64,000 nt of DNA from Kappaphycus alvarezii (lineage: Eukaryota > Rhodophyta > Florideophyceae > Gigartinales > Solieriaceae): contig NADL03000662.1 in assembly GCA_002205965.3 (NCBI GenBank), positions 1,426,001 to 1,490,000 on the forward strand, given 5' to 3'. The notes under the pieces are model-generated. The model worked only from the letters and a program-made list of their open reading frames with translations, did no database searches and had not been told where the DNA came from. Shown here one piece after another: positions 44,419 through 55,021 of this stretch (position 1 is its first letter; each line of letters opens with the position of its first letter). Position numbers and translations under genes: made by a program.

Positions 44419-45480
44419 TTACCACCGAAAGCTTAAAAGGGCCGGGTCTTTTGTATGCAATTCTTGAAACAATTGCTTCAGTGATTGTGGGCTCTGCAAC
44501 AGTTGCCGAATTTGATCAATTTCATGCGACAAGTCCAATTCTTGGGACAAGACTGTGGGTAGGCGGGTCCGAATAAGCTGGAGATTTTTCCTATGGATCG
44601 CGACGGCCTCAGCGGCCACATGTTCTTCGTGAGCATCCCAAAGTGATTGCTCCCACTCTGCCTCTAACACTAACCGGAAAGCCATGTCCCTGTACTTGGG
44701 TTGGAGCAGACGTAGGGCTACTTGGTAGTTGACTGTTTCATGAGGAAGCCGCTGCGTAGGACATGGTCGGACGGATCCCGAACACCAGACAGTTATGACG
44801 TACCTGTCCTTGAGGGCAGGAAGCACGCGATGGTGCATACCTGTCGAAGCGAGTAGAACAAGCCTACCGTCAATTGGATGGACGTCGCTAAAGTTGAGCG
44901 GAGACTCATACATGCGAAGGGATCCGCCGTGAGTGTGCTGCCAATCTGGAGTCAGATAAAGTAAAGCAGTTACAACGCGATCATCCTGCGTGGGGGTAGA
45001 GTCGACATGAACAGGAAAGCAAGCGGAGAAGCCATCGGACCGTTGGACCTTGATTGCATGGGAATGTAGCGTCATGCGAGGGGCAAAGACGTTCAGCAGG
45101 GTGCAGATGGTGGAGTCATCACGTAGTGCATTGAGCGCGGGAAGCGTTTCAAAAGCGTCCGGAGGAAGGAGGTTGAGTTCCGCTTCGTAGACATGACGCT
45201 TTGGAAATGTGCGAGCGGGAGACCCTTTGCGCACAATGTGTGTAGTATTAAGGCGGAGATAACCGTCGCTTGCAAGGGTATCTATTTCCGCACGGAGGGC
45301 GGCAGTGGTTGTCGGGGTTAAGGCCTGATCAAAGATGGCAAAGCCGTTTGAGACCAATTGCTGGGCCGTCTGCGGTGGGAAGTGACGCACGCCGTGGATG
45401 GAACGAGTAGAGAAATTGCTGATTCTGGACGAGTAGCGTGAAGGTCGGGTTAGATGAAGAGTTCGAAGGGCTTTGTTCAT
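44419..45480 (-). CDS. 2-oxoglutarate/Fe(II) dioxygenase, prolyl-4-hydroxylase/EGLN-like
   Basis: Intact, 353 codons. Residues 1-30 (MNKALRTLHLTRPSRYSSRI...) are Arg/Ser-rich with no acid, as in a mitochondrial presequence. The core shows GFAIFDQAL (about 46-54), the HxD iron motif in FPVHVDST (His158, Asp160), TALLYLTPDW with HGGSLRMY (171-191), and the distal HHRVLPALKDRYVITVW with His217 and the 2-oxoglutarate-binding Arg226. The H-x-V-x-P...RY.ITVW ending is characteristic of the P4H/EGLN branch. It would use O2 and 2-oxoglutarate to hydroxylate a protein prolyl or small substrate. About 120 extra C-terminal residues are helix-rich (EAEWEQSLWDAHEEHVAAEA, LSHEIDQIRQLLQSPQSL) and unlike the core family. 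It is the only clearly unbroken host gene in this cluster. Confidence 0.8.
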   Translation of the reverse strand: MNKALRTLHLTRPSRYSSRISNFSTRSIHGVRHFPPQTAQQLVSNGFAIFDQALTPTTTAALRAEIDTLASDGYLRLNTTHIVRKGSPARTFPKRHVYEAELNLLPPDAFETLPALNALRDDSTICTLLNVFAPRMTLHSHAIKVQRSDGFSACFPVHVDSTPTQDDRVVTALLYLTPDWQHTHGGSLRMYESPLNFSDVHPIDGRLVLLASTGMHHRVLPALKDRYVITVWCSGSVRPCPTQRLPHETVNYQVALRLLQPKYRDMAFRLVLEAEWEQSLWDAHEEHVAAEAVAIHRKNLQLIRTRLPTVLSQELDLSHEIDQIRQLLQSPQSLKQLFQELHTKDPALLSFRW

Positions 45481-45974
45481 TGTGCGCTCGTTATGAGATC
45501 TCCGAGGCCTGACATCGCGAGAAAAGATAATGGATCTGAAGTCTGTACGGGTGAGTCATTCGCCGATGTGGACTTCAAACGTGGCCACGTGTTTTTTTCG
45601 GTACAGCACGGTAATGTGGCCGTTAGAGCGATGGAGACATATGGTAAGGTCCGTACGGTACTTCCCGCTGGCACGGCCGTAATGTCCAACGCAGCCTGTC
45701 TGCTGGGGGGCCTTGAGCCGGCTTTTTAGGGTAATTTCAGAGGTATTACTGCTCACCCTGTAGGATATTCCGGGCCACAACCGACCATATCTTTCAAATA
45801 TTAGAGTTGTCCGCAAAGTAAAACGAGATTTCATTCAAAACTCGTTCTAAATTTTCTGTCCGCAAAGTCAGTCACATTTGGACAAAACTCGCAAAATTTT
45901 CAGTCGCCTCTTCACTTGGTCATCCACATCTATCTTTCTCCATCTCCCAAACGTCTAATATCGCATACTGTGAG

Positions 45975-46574
45975 ATGGATGAGGAAGATTCTGAGCCGCA
46001 TTCCTCTCTCGCGCTCATAGTAGTGAGCCAAACACTTACATTTTATTCTGCTGCCTCGTCCGCTTGTAACCTTCTTCGCATTATTTGTGAGGAGGATGGC
46101 TTAGATGCTGATGGTGACTTTTCTGTTAAAACCGAATATCCGAAGACGGAGCGACTACAGAGCCTTCTGACCTCCCATGTATCCCTATTTAAGACCATAA
46201 CTGGCTTTTACCCTGGCGAGTTTGAGTCTCTTGCATCCGTTGTTTGCCCTGCGCTACTCTTAAGAGCACGCTCGACACGAAACGCACGGGTCATGATTGG
46301 ACGTCCATCCAAGCTCACACCACAGGATCGTCTGCTATCTACAGTTTTATACCTACGACATAATGACACCATAAGGTATGAATCCTCTTCGTGGAACTGC
46401 TCTCGCACATCTCTGCACAATGATACCGCATTTGTTTCTGAAACCATATGCGAGATCTTAGTTTCGGAAATTTCATGGCCTTCCCCGGAAGCTGCTCATT
46501 TTCTTCTTGTTATAGGTATCCGACTCTTTGAGGCGCCGCAACATGTCGACATCCTGCACTGTGGTCTTATTTAA
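45975..46574 (+). CDS. PIF/Harbinger transposase, N-terminal part only
   Basis: 199 codons. The text FKTITGFYPGEFESLASVVCPALLL followed by GRPSKLTPQDRLLSTVLYLRHND and DTAFVSETICEILVSEISWPS matches the N-terminal, DNA-binding-like part of Harbinger transposases (GF...EF..L ... KL....RLL..L..L ... D......I...L ... I.WP). The catalytic DDE region should follow but is missing; the last 25 codons run into the tail of the convergent gene. It is a truncated protein; if expressed it could still bind DNA. Confidence 0.55.
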   Translation: MDEEDSEPHSSLALIVVSQTLTFYSAASSACNLLRIICEEDGLDADGDFSVKTEYPKTERLQSLLTSHVSLFKTITGFYPGEFESLASVVCPALLLRARSTRNARVMIGRPSKLTPQDRLLSTVLYLRHNDTIRYESSSWNCSRTSLHNDTAFVSETICEILVSEISWPSPEAAHFLLVIGIRLFEAPQHVDILHCGLI

Positions 46575-47443
46575 ACCACACTCTGCCAAGTCAGAGACCC
46601 CAGTTCCTACCTCTCTGAGCGCTGGTCGAAGGGAATCCTGAAGAACTCGCTCTGCTGGCAGCTTAGCCTTCTCCCCGCAATTACCCGTAGCCTTGCACTT
46701 TGCATCATGATACTTTAAATAGTCTTGATAAACGAGTTTCCAGACCAGCCCCGGCACCTTTTGAACTACCCGCTTCCGCCCACGGCAGTATTCCGCACAG
46801 TGTCGATTGTAACTTGCGGTCAAAACCACAAGAGCGTCGGCACTAACAGCACTCAGTCGCGATTTTTTCGCATAAGGCCCTTCTATGCCCTCATTCGCGG
46901 CGCGCCTCCTAACATGAGGTGCAGATGGGCACGGAGATACCAGTTCTGTTTCGGGGGCACATTGCTGTCGTTCAGGGGTACATCGTCAAGAGACACAGGG
47001 ATAGTAGTAGTTTCCAGCACGGCTGCAATACCGTCTTGGTATCTATCGGTGGCATCCATTTGACGGACTGCTCGGTCACCTCGCTCAGGGTTCATCGTAA
47101 GGAAAGCTTGACTGGAGGCAGTGACGGATAAAAGAGGACTGAAAGGCGGGGTTTGGGAAGGTTTCAGAGTGGGGGTGTTGTTGGGAAGATTAAAGTGCTT
47201 TCGGAAGCTCTTTGTGAGCGATAGAGGAGGATGGTTGGGGTCGGTTGGGGGATTTGAGAGCGGGGGTGTTGTTGAGTGTGCTTTAGGGCTGCTTTTTGTG
47301 TAAGTCATCGGAGCCCAATGTGAGTCGAGAAAACTCGGAATTTTTTTTTCGAGTTTTGGAGGCCTTGTGAGTTTGCCCAAACTAGTTCGAAGTTCAGTCA
47401 AGATTAAAATCCCGTTTTGATTATTTTCGGGAAAAACTCGCAA
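46473..47443 (-). pseudogene. Second gene of the PIF/Harbinger element, frame broken
   Basis: The first frame (47443-46883) gives a Pro/Thr/Ser-rich protein with VRQMDATDRYQDGIAAVLE; the next (46829-46473) gives LVVLTASYNRHCAEYCRGRKRV, VYQDYLKYHDAKCKATGNCG and EVGTGVSDLAECGLNK. PIF/Harbinger elements carry a second, Myb/trihelix-like gene that helps DNA binding, and its position inside the inverted repeats argues for that role. I see no clear Myb signature, so function rests on context. Confidence 0.4.
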
Positions 47444-47467
47444 TTTACGTACTTTGCGGACAACTCT

Positions 47468-48508
47468 ATTATATCACCCCACATTCCCCCCCGGTAACGT
47501 CCAGTTGGCAGCAGCAAAAAAGTAAAATACTGTAATGTGCGGTACTTTGCTGGCACTAAAGAATTTGTGATATGGCTGTCGTGGGTGGCCACTGTGAAAC
47601 ATTTGATATGAGCTGTACAGCAATGATGTAATTTCTGTAAGCCTTCTGCGATACTATCTTTTTAGTTTTCCATTTTTTAGATTTTCGCTTTATTTCCTAG
47701 ATTCTATTGTGGAATACCAGCCATGGTGTTCGGAGGTGAAATATGCATAAAGGTTTAGACTCGAACCTCTCACCAGAGAGGCGAGGCCAGACACAGACAG
47801 AAAAATGGAAAACAATTGCAACTATCCTTCACAACACCCCGCCGTCGGGGTGCAGGAGAGAGCTGCGCAAATACCGGTCGTCGGTACTTCACTTTGTCCC
47901 AGAGTATCTATATTCCGGACACGATAGATATTCAATGAAGTAAAGTTTTATTGCGGAATCAGTACTGGGAAAACTGTCAAGAGAGCAACCGAGAGCCATA
48001 TTCTTTTATCGTTCAGTGCCTCGTACCGGGCGGGAGTCCCTCAAAGGGAGCGGGAGGTGACTTGAAACAAAGAGTAAGGATGATCAGGCAGTCGTTGAAT
48101 CGACATAGGCAATTTACCTCCTGCGTCTATAACTTAGTCCTGCTGTGAGGGGCTGTCTAGAATCTCTCCCTCAAGGGTATGCCTAGGCTCCAAATCGGCG
48201 CTGTCTGACGCTGCTGAACTCACACTGTGGGATAACCTGGTGCTGACTGTGGGGGTCGGGGGTTTCTGCTTGCAGGAGCTCTGAGTATCAACGGGGAAAC
48301 TTACTTTGACGTGGTTCCACACCAAGTGGCCAGATACCTGAACAGTGAGCATCTCATTCAACCTCAATTAGTTCAGCTCTCAAGTAAAGTGGCTTATTAG
48401 AACTACGTGCTATCAACAAACGTGTTCACTTTGTGAATCAAGGGTCTACCGGTTAATTGGTGTCTAAGCTTGCTATTTCAGGTTTTGGGTTTTGGGATAT
48501 ACTTGTAT
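47468..48508. other. No recognisable gene; possible LTR/leader
   Basis: The next element's gag starts at 48509, so an LTR and leader would be expected here, but no matching repeat exists downstream of 51693 that I can see. Fully open frames are short (47743-47943, 47951-48148). Confidence 0.3.
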
Positions 48509-51500
48509 ATGAGTACACAGCAACCTAATGAGGAGAACTCGGGCCAAGGAGACCTTAGCCAAGGAATTCCATGGACACTGTCAACCTCATCTTACATGTC
48601 ATCCCTCTCAACCGCTTCTTTGAGCACAATGACGAATGTGCAGAGTAGCTTCATAACAACCATCCGAATTCTTGAGGAAGACCAATCAATGGTTGGAGCT
48701 AGCTTGGTCGGAGCTGTTTCTGGGACTTTCCCCACATTTAACGCTCTTCAGTCAAGAACTTTGCCGTGTGCCTGCACTTTATTTAGAACTTCGGAATATC
48801 TTGGAACGCAATTGCGCAAATCTGGTTGAGCATTCCTCACAAAGAATCATGATGACCTTGGCGACTAACCTGTATGAAGACGACGAGGACAAGGATGCTG
48901 CTATTGATATTGTCAAGGAGGTGATTGTCGCCGGACGAAGAAACACAACAACCAAGTAAATAACCAGCCCCGGTGGTCCTAGTCAAACCATATCCGTCAA
49001 CGGCACAAGCTCGAATAAACTGGCCCATAATGTTGCCATGCGTTTGTGTGACTATGAGAGGAAATACCAAGAGACGTAGGAGAATGTTAGCAGAAATTGG
49101 TTGATGAATATCGACAGATAGGTCGTGACTACAATCTGAGCTCGACGCAGAAGCTACACTTTCTGCACAACCTGCTCCGCGGTGACGCAAAAAGGTTTCA
49201 TCTTGATGCAGTGGACGGATACGCTCAGAAATTTCAACAAGAAGTCGACTAGATTGAACGTGATTATAACTCGCCAGTGAGGCAGAATAAGGTGAAGAAT
49301 CATCTCAAGTCGCTTCGTAGGAGAAAATTTGTGAGTGAAGGAATGGATACTGCGGCCGCAATTTAACGGGCTTACAAGATTATCAACAGGCTATCAAGAC
49401 AAGCTCCCGTCGCACACAGAGGAGACGCACACAAAGTTGACTATTTATCTTCGGCTGTAGCCGGATATCAGTGGGCAACGGAACCACTCGCAAGAGTGGC
49501 CACTTACAGTTTGATCTTTCAACAGCTCTATAGAGAGCTGAAGGCCAAACTTCAGCTCAGCAAAGAAGCAGAAATCGCTCGCTTAAAGGATGAAATATTC
49601 AGGAGGAACGGCTCTGTGAAGTTTGACCGAAACGAATACATTACTGGTATACTATTCAATGAAGAATCGCCAGAGCTATACTTCAGCGGTCAAGGTAGCT
49701 ATGCTCGCAGACCATCGTCATTGCCCTGGAGGAGAACGAGGGAAGCAGGAAGGAAAACGAGTTCCTTTGATCCTCTCTCCATCGCAGGATGCTTTAACTG
49801 TGGTGAAAAGACCCATCTTGTCAAGGATTAAAAACAGCCACTTAATGCAGCCAGAGCCGCCGCGAACAAGTTGGATTATTACCCTAAGAAGAACTTCGGT
49901 GCCTAACACAACGTACATCATGTCTTAGCCGAACCATGTTATCAACTCGACAATGGTAACACTGACATCTCCGCTGAGATAACAACGAGCAGAGGCACTA
50001 ACCGATAAAGATGTCTTTGAAAGCCTTATTTCTTCAGCGGAAATCACCTTCAACCATTTGAGCATAAGTTTACGCTCCGGGCGATCAGCATCCTCTGTTA
50101 ACAATACGAATCTTGAGAATGAATACAGAGACTGTCTTTCAATACGAGAAGAGCCAAACGAAGGATATGAAACTGCTGAAGAGTCGATTGCTACATTTTT
50201 TGAGAAGGAGGATTCGGATATGGAGCTCTTCATTGCTGAAACAGAGCAAAGCGTTTCCTTCCGCGGTGCCTGTGTTGATACTTGAGCGCAGAAGTCGGTA
50301 ATTGGTCTTGAACAGGCTAAAGCACATTGAAATGCCATGAGTATACCGTTTTCTCCCAAAGCTATCAACGATCACCGTATGTACAAGTTCGGTAACAAAA
50401 AGTTCAGAGGACTTGGTTTTATCAAAATTCGCATCCCTATCAACGGTTATATATTAATTTCTTTTGACGTCGAAGGTGTTGATGTCGACGTTCCACTTCT
50501 TGCCGTTCTTGAGTTCCTGGACAACTACCAGGTAACTATTGACTTGTCACGCGAAAAATTGTCCCGAGCACAGGAGAATGGGAAATTAGGGTAACACGCA
50601 AACGGGGCATTTGTTTATCATCTGAGATGCCGACAATGCAATATTGTTTTCTCCAGAAGAACTTTGCAAAGTCCATCGACATTTCTATCATCCAGAGTCT
50701 CAAAGATTGATCGATGTTCTCCGCCGTGCTCAACTCTGCAGGCTTACTTTCCAATGAGACAGCAGATGAAGTACGGAGGACGTACCTCAGCATCTGGTCC
50801 AGTCTGTATGTTGGTCATCCGCTGGAACTCCATGCAGATGAAGGCCCTCAGTTCCAGGCATTGCGCTTCAAGAACTACTGTCGACTCGCCGGTATCAAAC
50901 TAATAGTGGCAGGGATCGAAAGCCACAATTCTCTTGGTTTGGGAGAACGGTACCACGCTTACCTGAGAGAGATCTATGGTAAGGTCAAATCAGAACACCC
51001 TGGGATGAGTAAGCACACTGTCTTGGAGACTTCTTTGAAAGCTCTCAATGACACTGCCGGACTAAAAGGTTTGGTATCGACTATAATGGTCTTCGGCGTT
51101 ATGCCTGGCGTTCCCTTCTTGCCAACACGGAGCTGCCAAATCAAGTAGAAAGAATGACTGCTATGGATGATGCTCGAAAGGAAATGGCACGCATGATTGC
51201 GGGAAATAGGGTAAATCAAGCTCTGAAGAGCAAGCTGCCGCGAGCAACAACGGCTGATATAAGGATCGGTGACGATTTTCTGGTCTATATGGATAATCAT
51301 TCTGTTTGGATAGGTCCATATCCTGCACGTGACATCTCAGGGAAGAATATGACTGTTGAATTCAATGAAAAGGATAAGCAATTTTCAGTCAACAGAGTGA
51401 AGAAGTACCGTAAAGGTATGACTTTCAGCGTGGCTGATAATGATAAAGACACAGAGGCCAACAGAAGAGAAAATATTGAACGACGGGAGCCCGGCCATAG

Positions 51501-51693
51501 TAGTTTGCAGAGCTATAGTCCGCTTATCGCAATCGATGAAACAATTGATGAGTTGAGGGATATAACTTTCGGCCAGGAAGATCAGCATGAACCGCTGGAC
51601 GTCAGTGAGTTTATCACATCCGAGTCATTAATCACTGAAGTTGTGAAGCCTGGAGATTATACACTACAAGTGCAGAATCTAGGTTTTCAATAA
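48509..51693 (+). mobile_element. LTR-retrotransposon body: gag, protease, integrase, no reverse transcriptase
   Basis: From MSTQQPNEENSG (48509), the gag frames include LRNILERNCANLVEHSSQRI and LYEDDEDKDAAIDIVKEVI, a coiled segment (48600-49700) and the zinc knuckle CFNCGEKTHLVKD (49788-49830). A protease-like part follows (YKFGNKKFRGLGFIKIRIPI ... DVDVPLLAVLEFLDNY, 50380-50525). Next is the integrase (HADEGPQFQALRFKNYCRLAGIK, ESHNSLGLGERYHAYLREIYGK, 50830-50980) and a post-integrase domain (51154-51693, open 179 codons, with VYMDNHSVWIGPY and FSVNRVKKYRKG). The gag-protease-integrase order is Copia-like, but no reverse transcriptase or RNase H follows 51693. Both stops and shifts occur. Confidence 0.65.
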
Positions 51694-51893
51694 ATTTTTT
51701 TTGTTCATGTTCAAGAAATTTAATGGATCCCTAATTCTTTTCCCAACATTGTGTCATATGTATCATAAAATCCGTTGGTATGTTTTCGTTCAAATTGTCG
51801 CTTCCAAAAGCAAAGTATCGAAACGAAAATATTATTCAATACTATCGAGACCTTTCCCGAGACCTACATTTTTACTGCTTGATGTGTGACACT

Positions 51894-52763
51894 CTACTGA
51901 ATCCCTAGGAGCATAGTGTTTACTGTCCAGATCAACTTGAAATCTTTGCACAAACAATCACCTACTACAACCACATATGGAATGGAAATATCCACCCTCC
52001 CCGGGATCATGCCCTCACTGCACGCAAAGGTTGACCACATTTTCTTGCTCGGTTCTACGCTTCTTCTCCAAGCCATTCCGAACATTCTATTGTATGCATC
52101 CTCGTTTCCTTCTGTTTATGGATCAAATGGGCAACCTGGCCTTTGCATCCCGCTGCGCAGTGGTGAGGCAAATCTACCACCAGTAAACTCCCTACTTCTT
52201 CTAAAAATCACGGGACGCACTATTTGAAAGTTGTACACCTCTGTTTCTGGTATATCACTACCACAGGTCGCACCTAAGAAAAGAATCACTTGAGAATCTT
52301 TTTCACGTTCATTGTACCAGTACGACCCAAGAATTCTTAAGAGATTCCCTGCTGGACTCTTCGTCTCTCTGGTCAACATGCCCTATTTATTTGTTACAGG
52401 TGTGATTCCCAAATGATCACAGAGCAGGGCGAGTCCATCGAAATAGATTTGGAAATCGGAAGAGTCTACAGCAGGATTTTGCGTGTAATAATAAGGTGGG
52501 TAAAAACATACCCGTTGAGCAACATCGCCATTACTGAACAGAAATATATTCTCAGCTAGTGATTCGAAAACCTGCAATGTACACTCGACACTTATCCTTA
52601 ACAAATGCGGGAGGACCCCTTGCAAGCTGGACGGTTGATCAACCACGTCCTCATCTCCAGCTCCCGCGGCACGGCATGAATTAGGCTTTCGCGAAGCCCG
52701 TTGAAATGTAGCAAACAATTCCTTTCTCGTTCTCATCCTCAGTTCATTCACGCAGTACTCCAT
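51894..52763 (-). pseudogene. Unknown protein, one frame with two in-frame stops
   Basis: A single minus frame of about 290 codons runs from MEYCVNELRMRTRKELF (52763) to the TGA-type end at 51894, interrupted only by TAG at 52382-52380 and TAA at 52115-52113, with no frameshift. Text before and after each stop is similar in composition: GLALLCDHLGITPV | GMLTRETKSPAGNLLRILGSYW ... GGRFASPLRSGMQRPGCPF | TEGNEDAYNRMFGMAWRRSVE. I recognise no domain. It lies between retroelement remains, so it may be an unrecognised element gene or captured host gene. Confidence 0.45.
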
Positions 52764-52900
52764 GACAGGAGCACTCCTGTTACTTAATATTTCTTTGCTG
52801 ACAAGGAACTATTTTCTCCAAAGCAAAAACCTTCGCCGCCAGAAGAGCTTGGCCCTCCTGCAACTTACGAAGGCTTCCAGTTTCCTGTATTTTGAGGTAC

Positions 52901-53881
52901 CTATTTCTCTTGCGAGACATCCGCATCATGATTACCACTTTTCATCCGAGCTTTCCTTGCTTGCGTGCTTCGCGCACCGGCCCAATCAGAGTCAAATGTA
53001 GGCATCATCTGTTCATGTTGGTTAATCTCCGCGACTTCCATGCCAATATTGGTGCGTTTCACTCCTTCCAAATCCTCCCTACCATTTATCACCACCCCGT
53101 ACCGCTCGTACCCTGCATAACCGCTTCCATCACTGCCGCAAGAGGCCTCAAGCTGCCTCCTTCTTCCCTTTACACTCTTCTTCTCTAAACTCTTCCTCAC
53201 CAGGCTTCACCAATATCATGTTCTCCCTGACAGGTGTCATCACTTCTAGCTCGCCTCCACAGTACTTCAACATTTCCGTGTTATCCCTAACATATTTCCG
53301 CACTCCAATCTCATCTCGACCATGCACCCCCAACCCCACCTCCACCTCAAGTCTATCATGCTCCACCACTCTCGCTCCTTCTTCACCATTTTTACCTCTC
53401 TCACTTCATCTGCACCAGGCCTCCCCACCCTCGTTTCCTCTCCATCATGCTCCACACCTCCATCCATGTCCCGACTAGGCATCCCCACTCCTACCTTAGC
53501 TCGATACGGCCTTACTACACCTATTTCCTTTCAATCATGCTCCACTAATCGGTCCTCATCCGGACTAGGCTTCCTCATTCCCACCTCATCTCCACCAGGC
53601 CTCCCCGCTCCCATCTCATCTCCATCATGCACCTCAACTCCCTCATGTCGACCAGGCTTCCCCACTCACGTTTTATTCTGACCATGCATCACCACCCCCA
53701 CTTCATCTCCATCACGCTCCACAACTCCCAACCCTTCTTCGCAATGGTCCACCCCTCCCACCTCACCTCGACCCGGCCTCCCCACACTTATCCTCTCTCC
53801 ACCGTGCCCTACCAATCCCTCCTCATCTCGACTACGGGTGGGCACTACCAATTCAACCCGCACATCAGCATCTTTAACCAC
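52901..53881 (-). pseudogene. Acidic protein with decapeptide repeats, frame broken
   Basis: Read on minus, the DNA encodes at least 15 imperfect decapeptides of the form [G/R]DE[V/I]G[V/A]x[R/H/K][P/D][G/D] (for example GDEVGVVMHG, GDEVGMRKPS, ADEVREVKM-like), then a non-repeat acidic part (LKYCGGELEVMTPVRENMI, GVVINGREDLEGVKRTNIGM). The plus strand has no comparable pattern. Two TAA/TAG stops and two shifts break it. Domain unknown; repeats like these suggest a structural or cell-surface protein. The 30-bp repeat itself is listed separately. Confidence 0.45.
53290..53870. repeat. 30-bp minisatellite
   Basis: The plus-strand unit is about ACCAGGCCTCCCCACTCCCA plus CCTCATCTCC. Consecutive units at 53417-53850 are almost all exactly 30 bp (occasionally 27 or 33, i.e. 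multiples of three), each beginning AC(C/T)A or ATCATG. Length changes in whole codons suggest past selection for frame. Units differ at many positions, so it is old. Confidence 0.8.
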
Positions 53882-55021
53882 TCCCCCTCCTCTCCATAAA
53901 GCAGAAATACAGACTTTTCCTTCTCATGGGACCTTCGCTTAACACTGGGTGAAGCAGATGATTCCGTACTGACAAAGCTAGCCACTCTTTTCTTTCCTTT
54001 AGCGACCGCCTTCGCTGCAATGTCAATGGTGCCAAAGACAGAGTTTCCGCAGGATGCCCTTTGATCGTCTGTGTAGCTCCTTGCCAGTTCTGGTTATTTT
54101 AGGCTGCGGTCGCACTTTACAAGCTCACCTTCCTCTTCTGGTCCCTGGTCCAGATGTTTTTCATCCATCTTATTGCAGTGGATTGCAGCGTGTTATCATG
54201 CGAACAGCACATCAGAAGACTGCAGAGGGTTACGCAAGGGCGCGTCAATGGCGGACATTTTGATATGTTGATCGTCAACATGTTGACTCTCCAACTTTCA
54301 ACGCACGGAGAGGCCACTTCATCATCAGGTGCAAACTTTACATCATCATCAGGTGTAAACTTTACATCATCACCAGGTGTAAACTTTACTCCTGATGATG
54401 AGAGGGGCTCACATACTGAGCTCAATAATTGGCCGTTCGGAGAAAATTACGAAATAAAGTATCTGGGTGGCACAGACCCCATGTACACTGTCATCAGCAT
54501 CCAATTAAATTTTATGTTAAAAAACGAAAAAGACTTCCAAACGCAGAAATTATGCGTTAGAATGCTTCATTAGAAGCCCGGATTGCCGGTTCCTGAGGGC
54601 AAGATAGCTCCTTTTACTGTAACAGGTTTTTTTAGATCACACTTTTCAGATCTATTTGTTCCACCCACTATGTAGATCAGCGATCACGGGCTGTTATCAC
54701 ATGATTAATCACGCGCGTGTCACATATTAGCATCCCCCTTCATTGGTACTGAATCAGTACTATAAGTATTGCATCCGCAATGTTTACTCGAGCCAGTTCA
54801 CGATTCCTCGGAAGGAGTGGGCCACGCCTTCTGAGGAATGGTGAACACAGTGTGTTCAACACACTGGGGAATAATCCTAATTACGCTCTTCTGCCTCGTT
54901 CCCATTTCCACCTTCGGTGGATGGCATCCGGATGACTTTTCTGTTGTCACTGATTTGGCGAGGTCAATCGCGAGCAGGGCTAGAAACCGTACTGGAAGGT
55001 GAGGGCAGTTCTCCTGCAACG
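53882..55021. other. Spacer with a 24-bp repeat; LTR-like stretch
   Basis: Apart from the 24-bp tandem repeat, no gene is recognised. The stretch 54680-55060 has features of an LTR or promoter (TGTTATCACATG, ACTATAAGTATTG, TATATACCAC), but no second copy is visible. Confidence 0.35.
54317..54388. repeat. Three tandem 24-bp units
   Basis: Units CTTCATCATCAGGTGCAAAC.., CATCATCATCAGGTGTAAAC.. and CATCATCACCAGGTGTAAAC.. each end in TTTA and are exactly 24 bp. On minus they encode the octapeptide VKFTPDDD or close variants, on plus GVNFTSSP. Confidence 0.8.

Larger units (their letters stand above)
45803..47467. mobile_element. PIF/Harbinger-type DNA transposon, internally deleted
   Basis: The ends are AGAGTTGTCCGCAAAGTA (45803, plus) and the same inverted at 47467, each flanked by ATT (45800-45802 and 47468-47470). 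This fits the 3-bp duplications of PIF/Harbinger. Two convergent ORFs (plus 45975-46574, minus 47443-46473) overlap at their 3' ends, as expected if an internal deletion joined the two genes of a longer two-gene element. At 1665 bp it is shorter than autonomous copies. Confidence 0.7.

Noticed and set aside
45454..45729. 91-codon plus-strand ORF upstream of the dioxygenase
   Set aside because: Overlaps the dioxygenase start on the opposite strand; no domain and probably its promoter region.
53290..53870. CRISPR array
   Set aside because: Units are contiguous 30-bp repeats without spacers, in a eukaryotic context.
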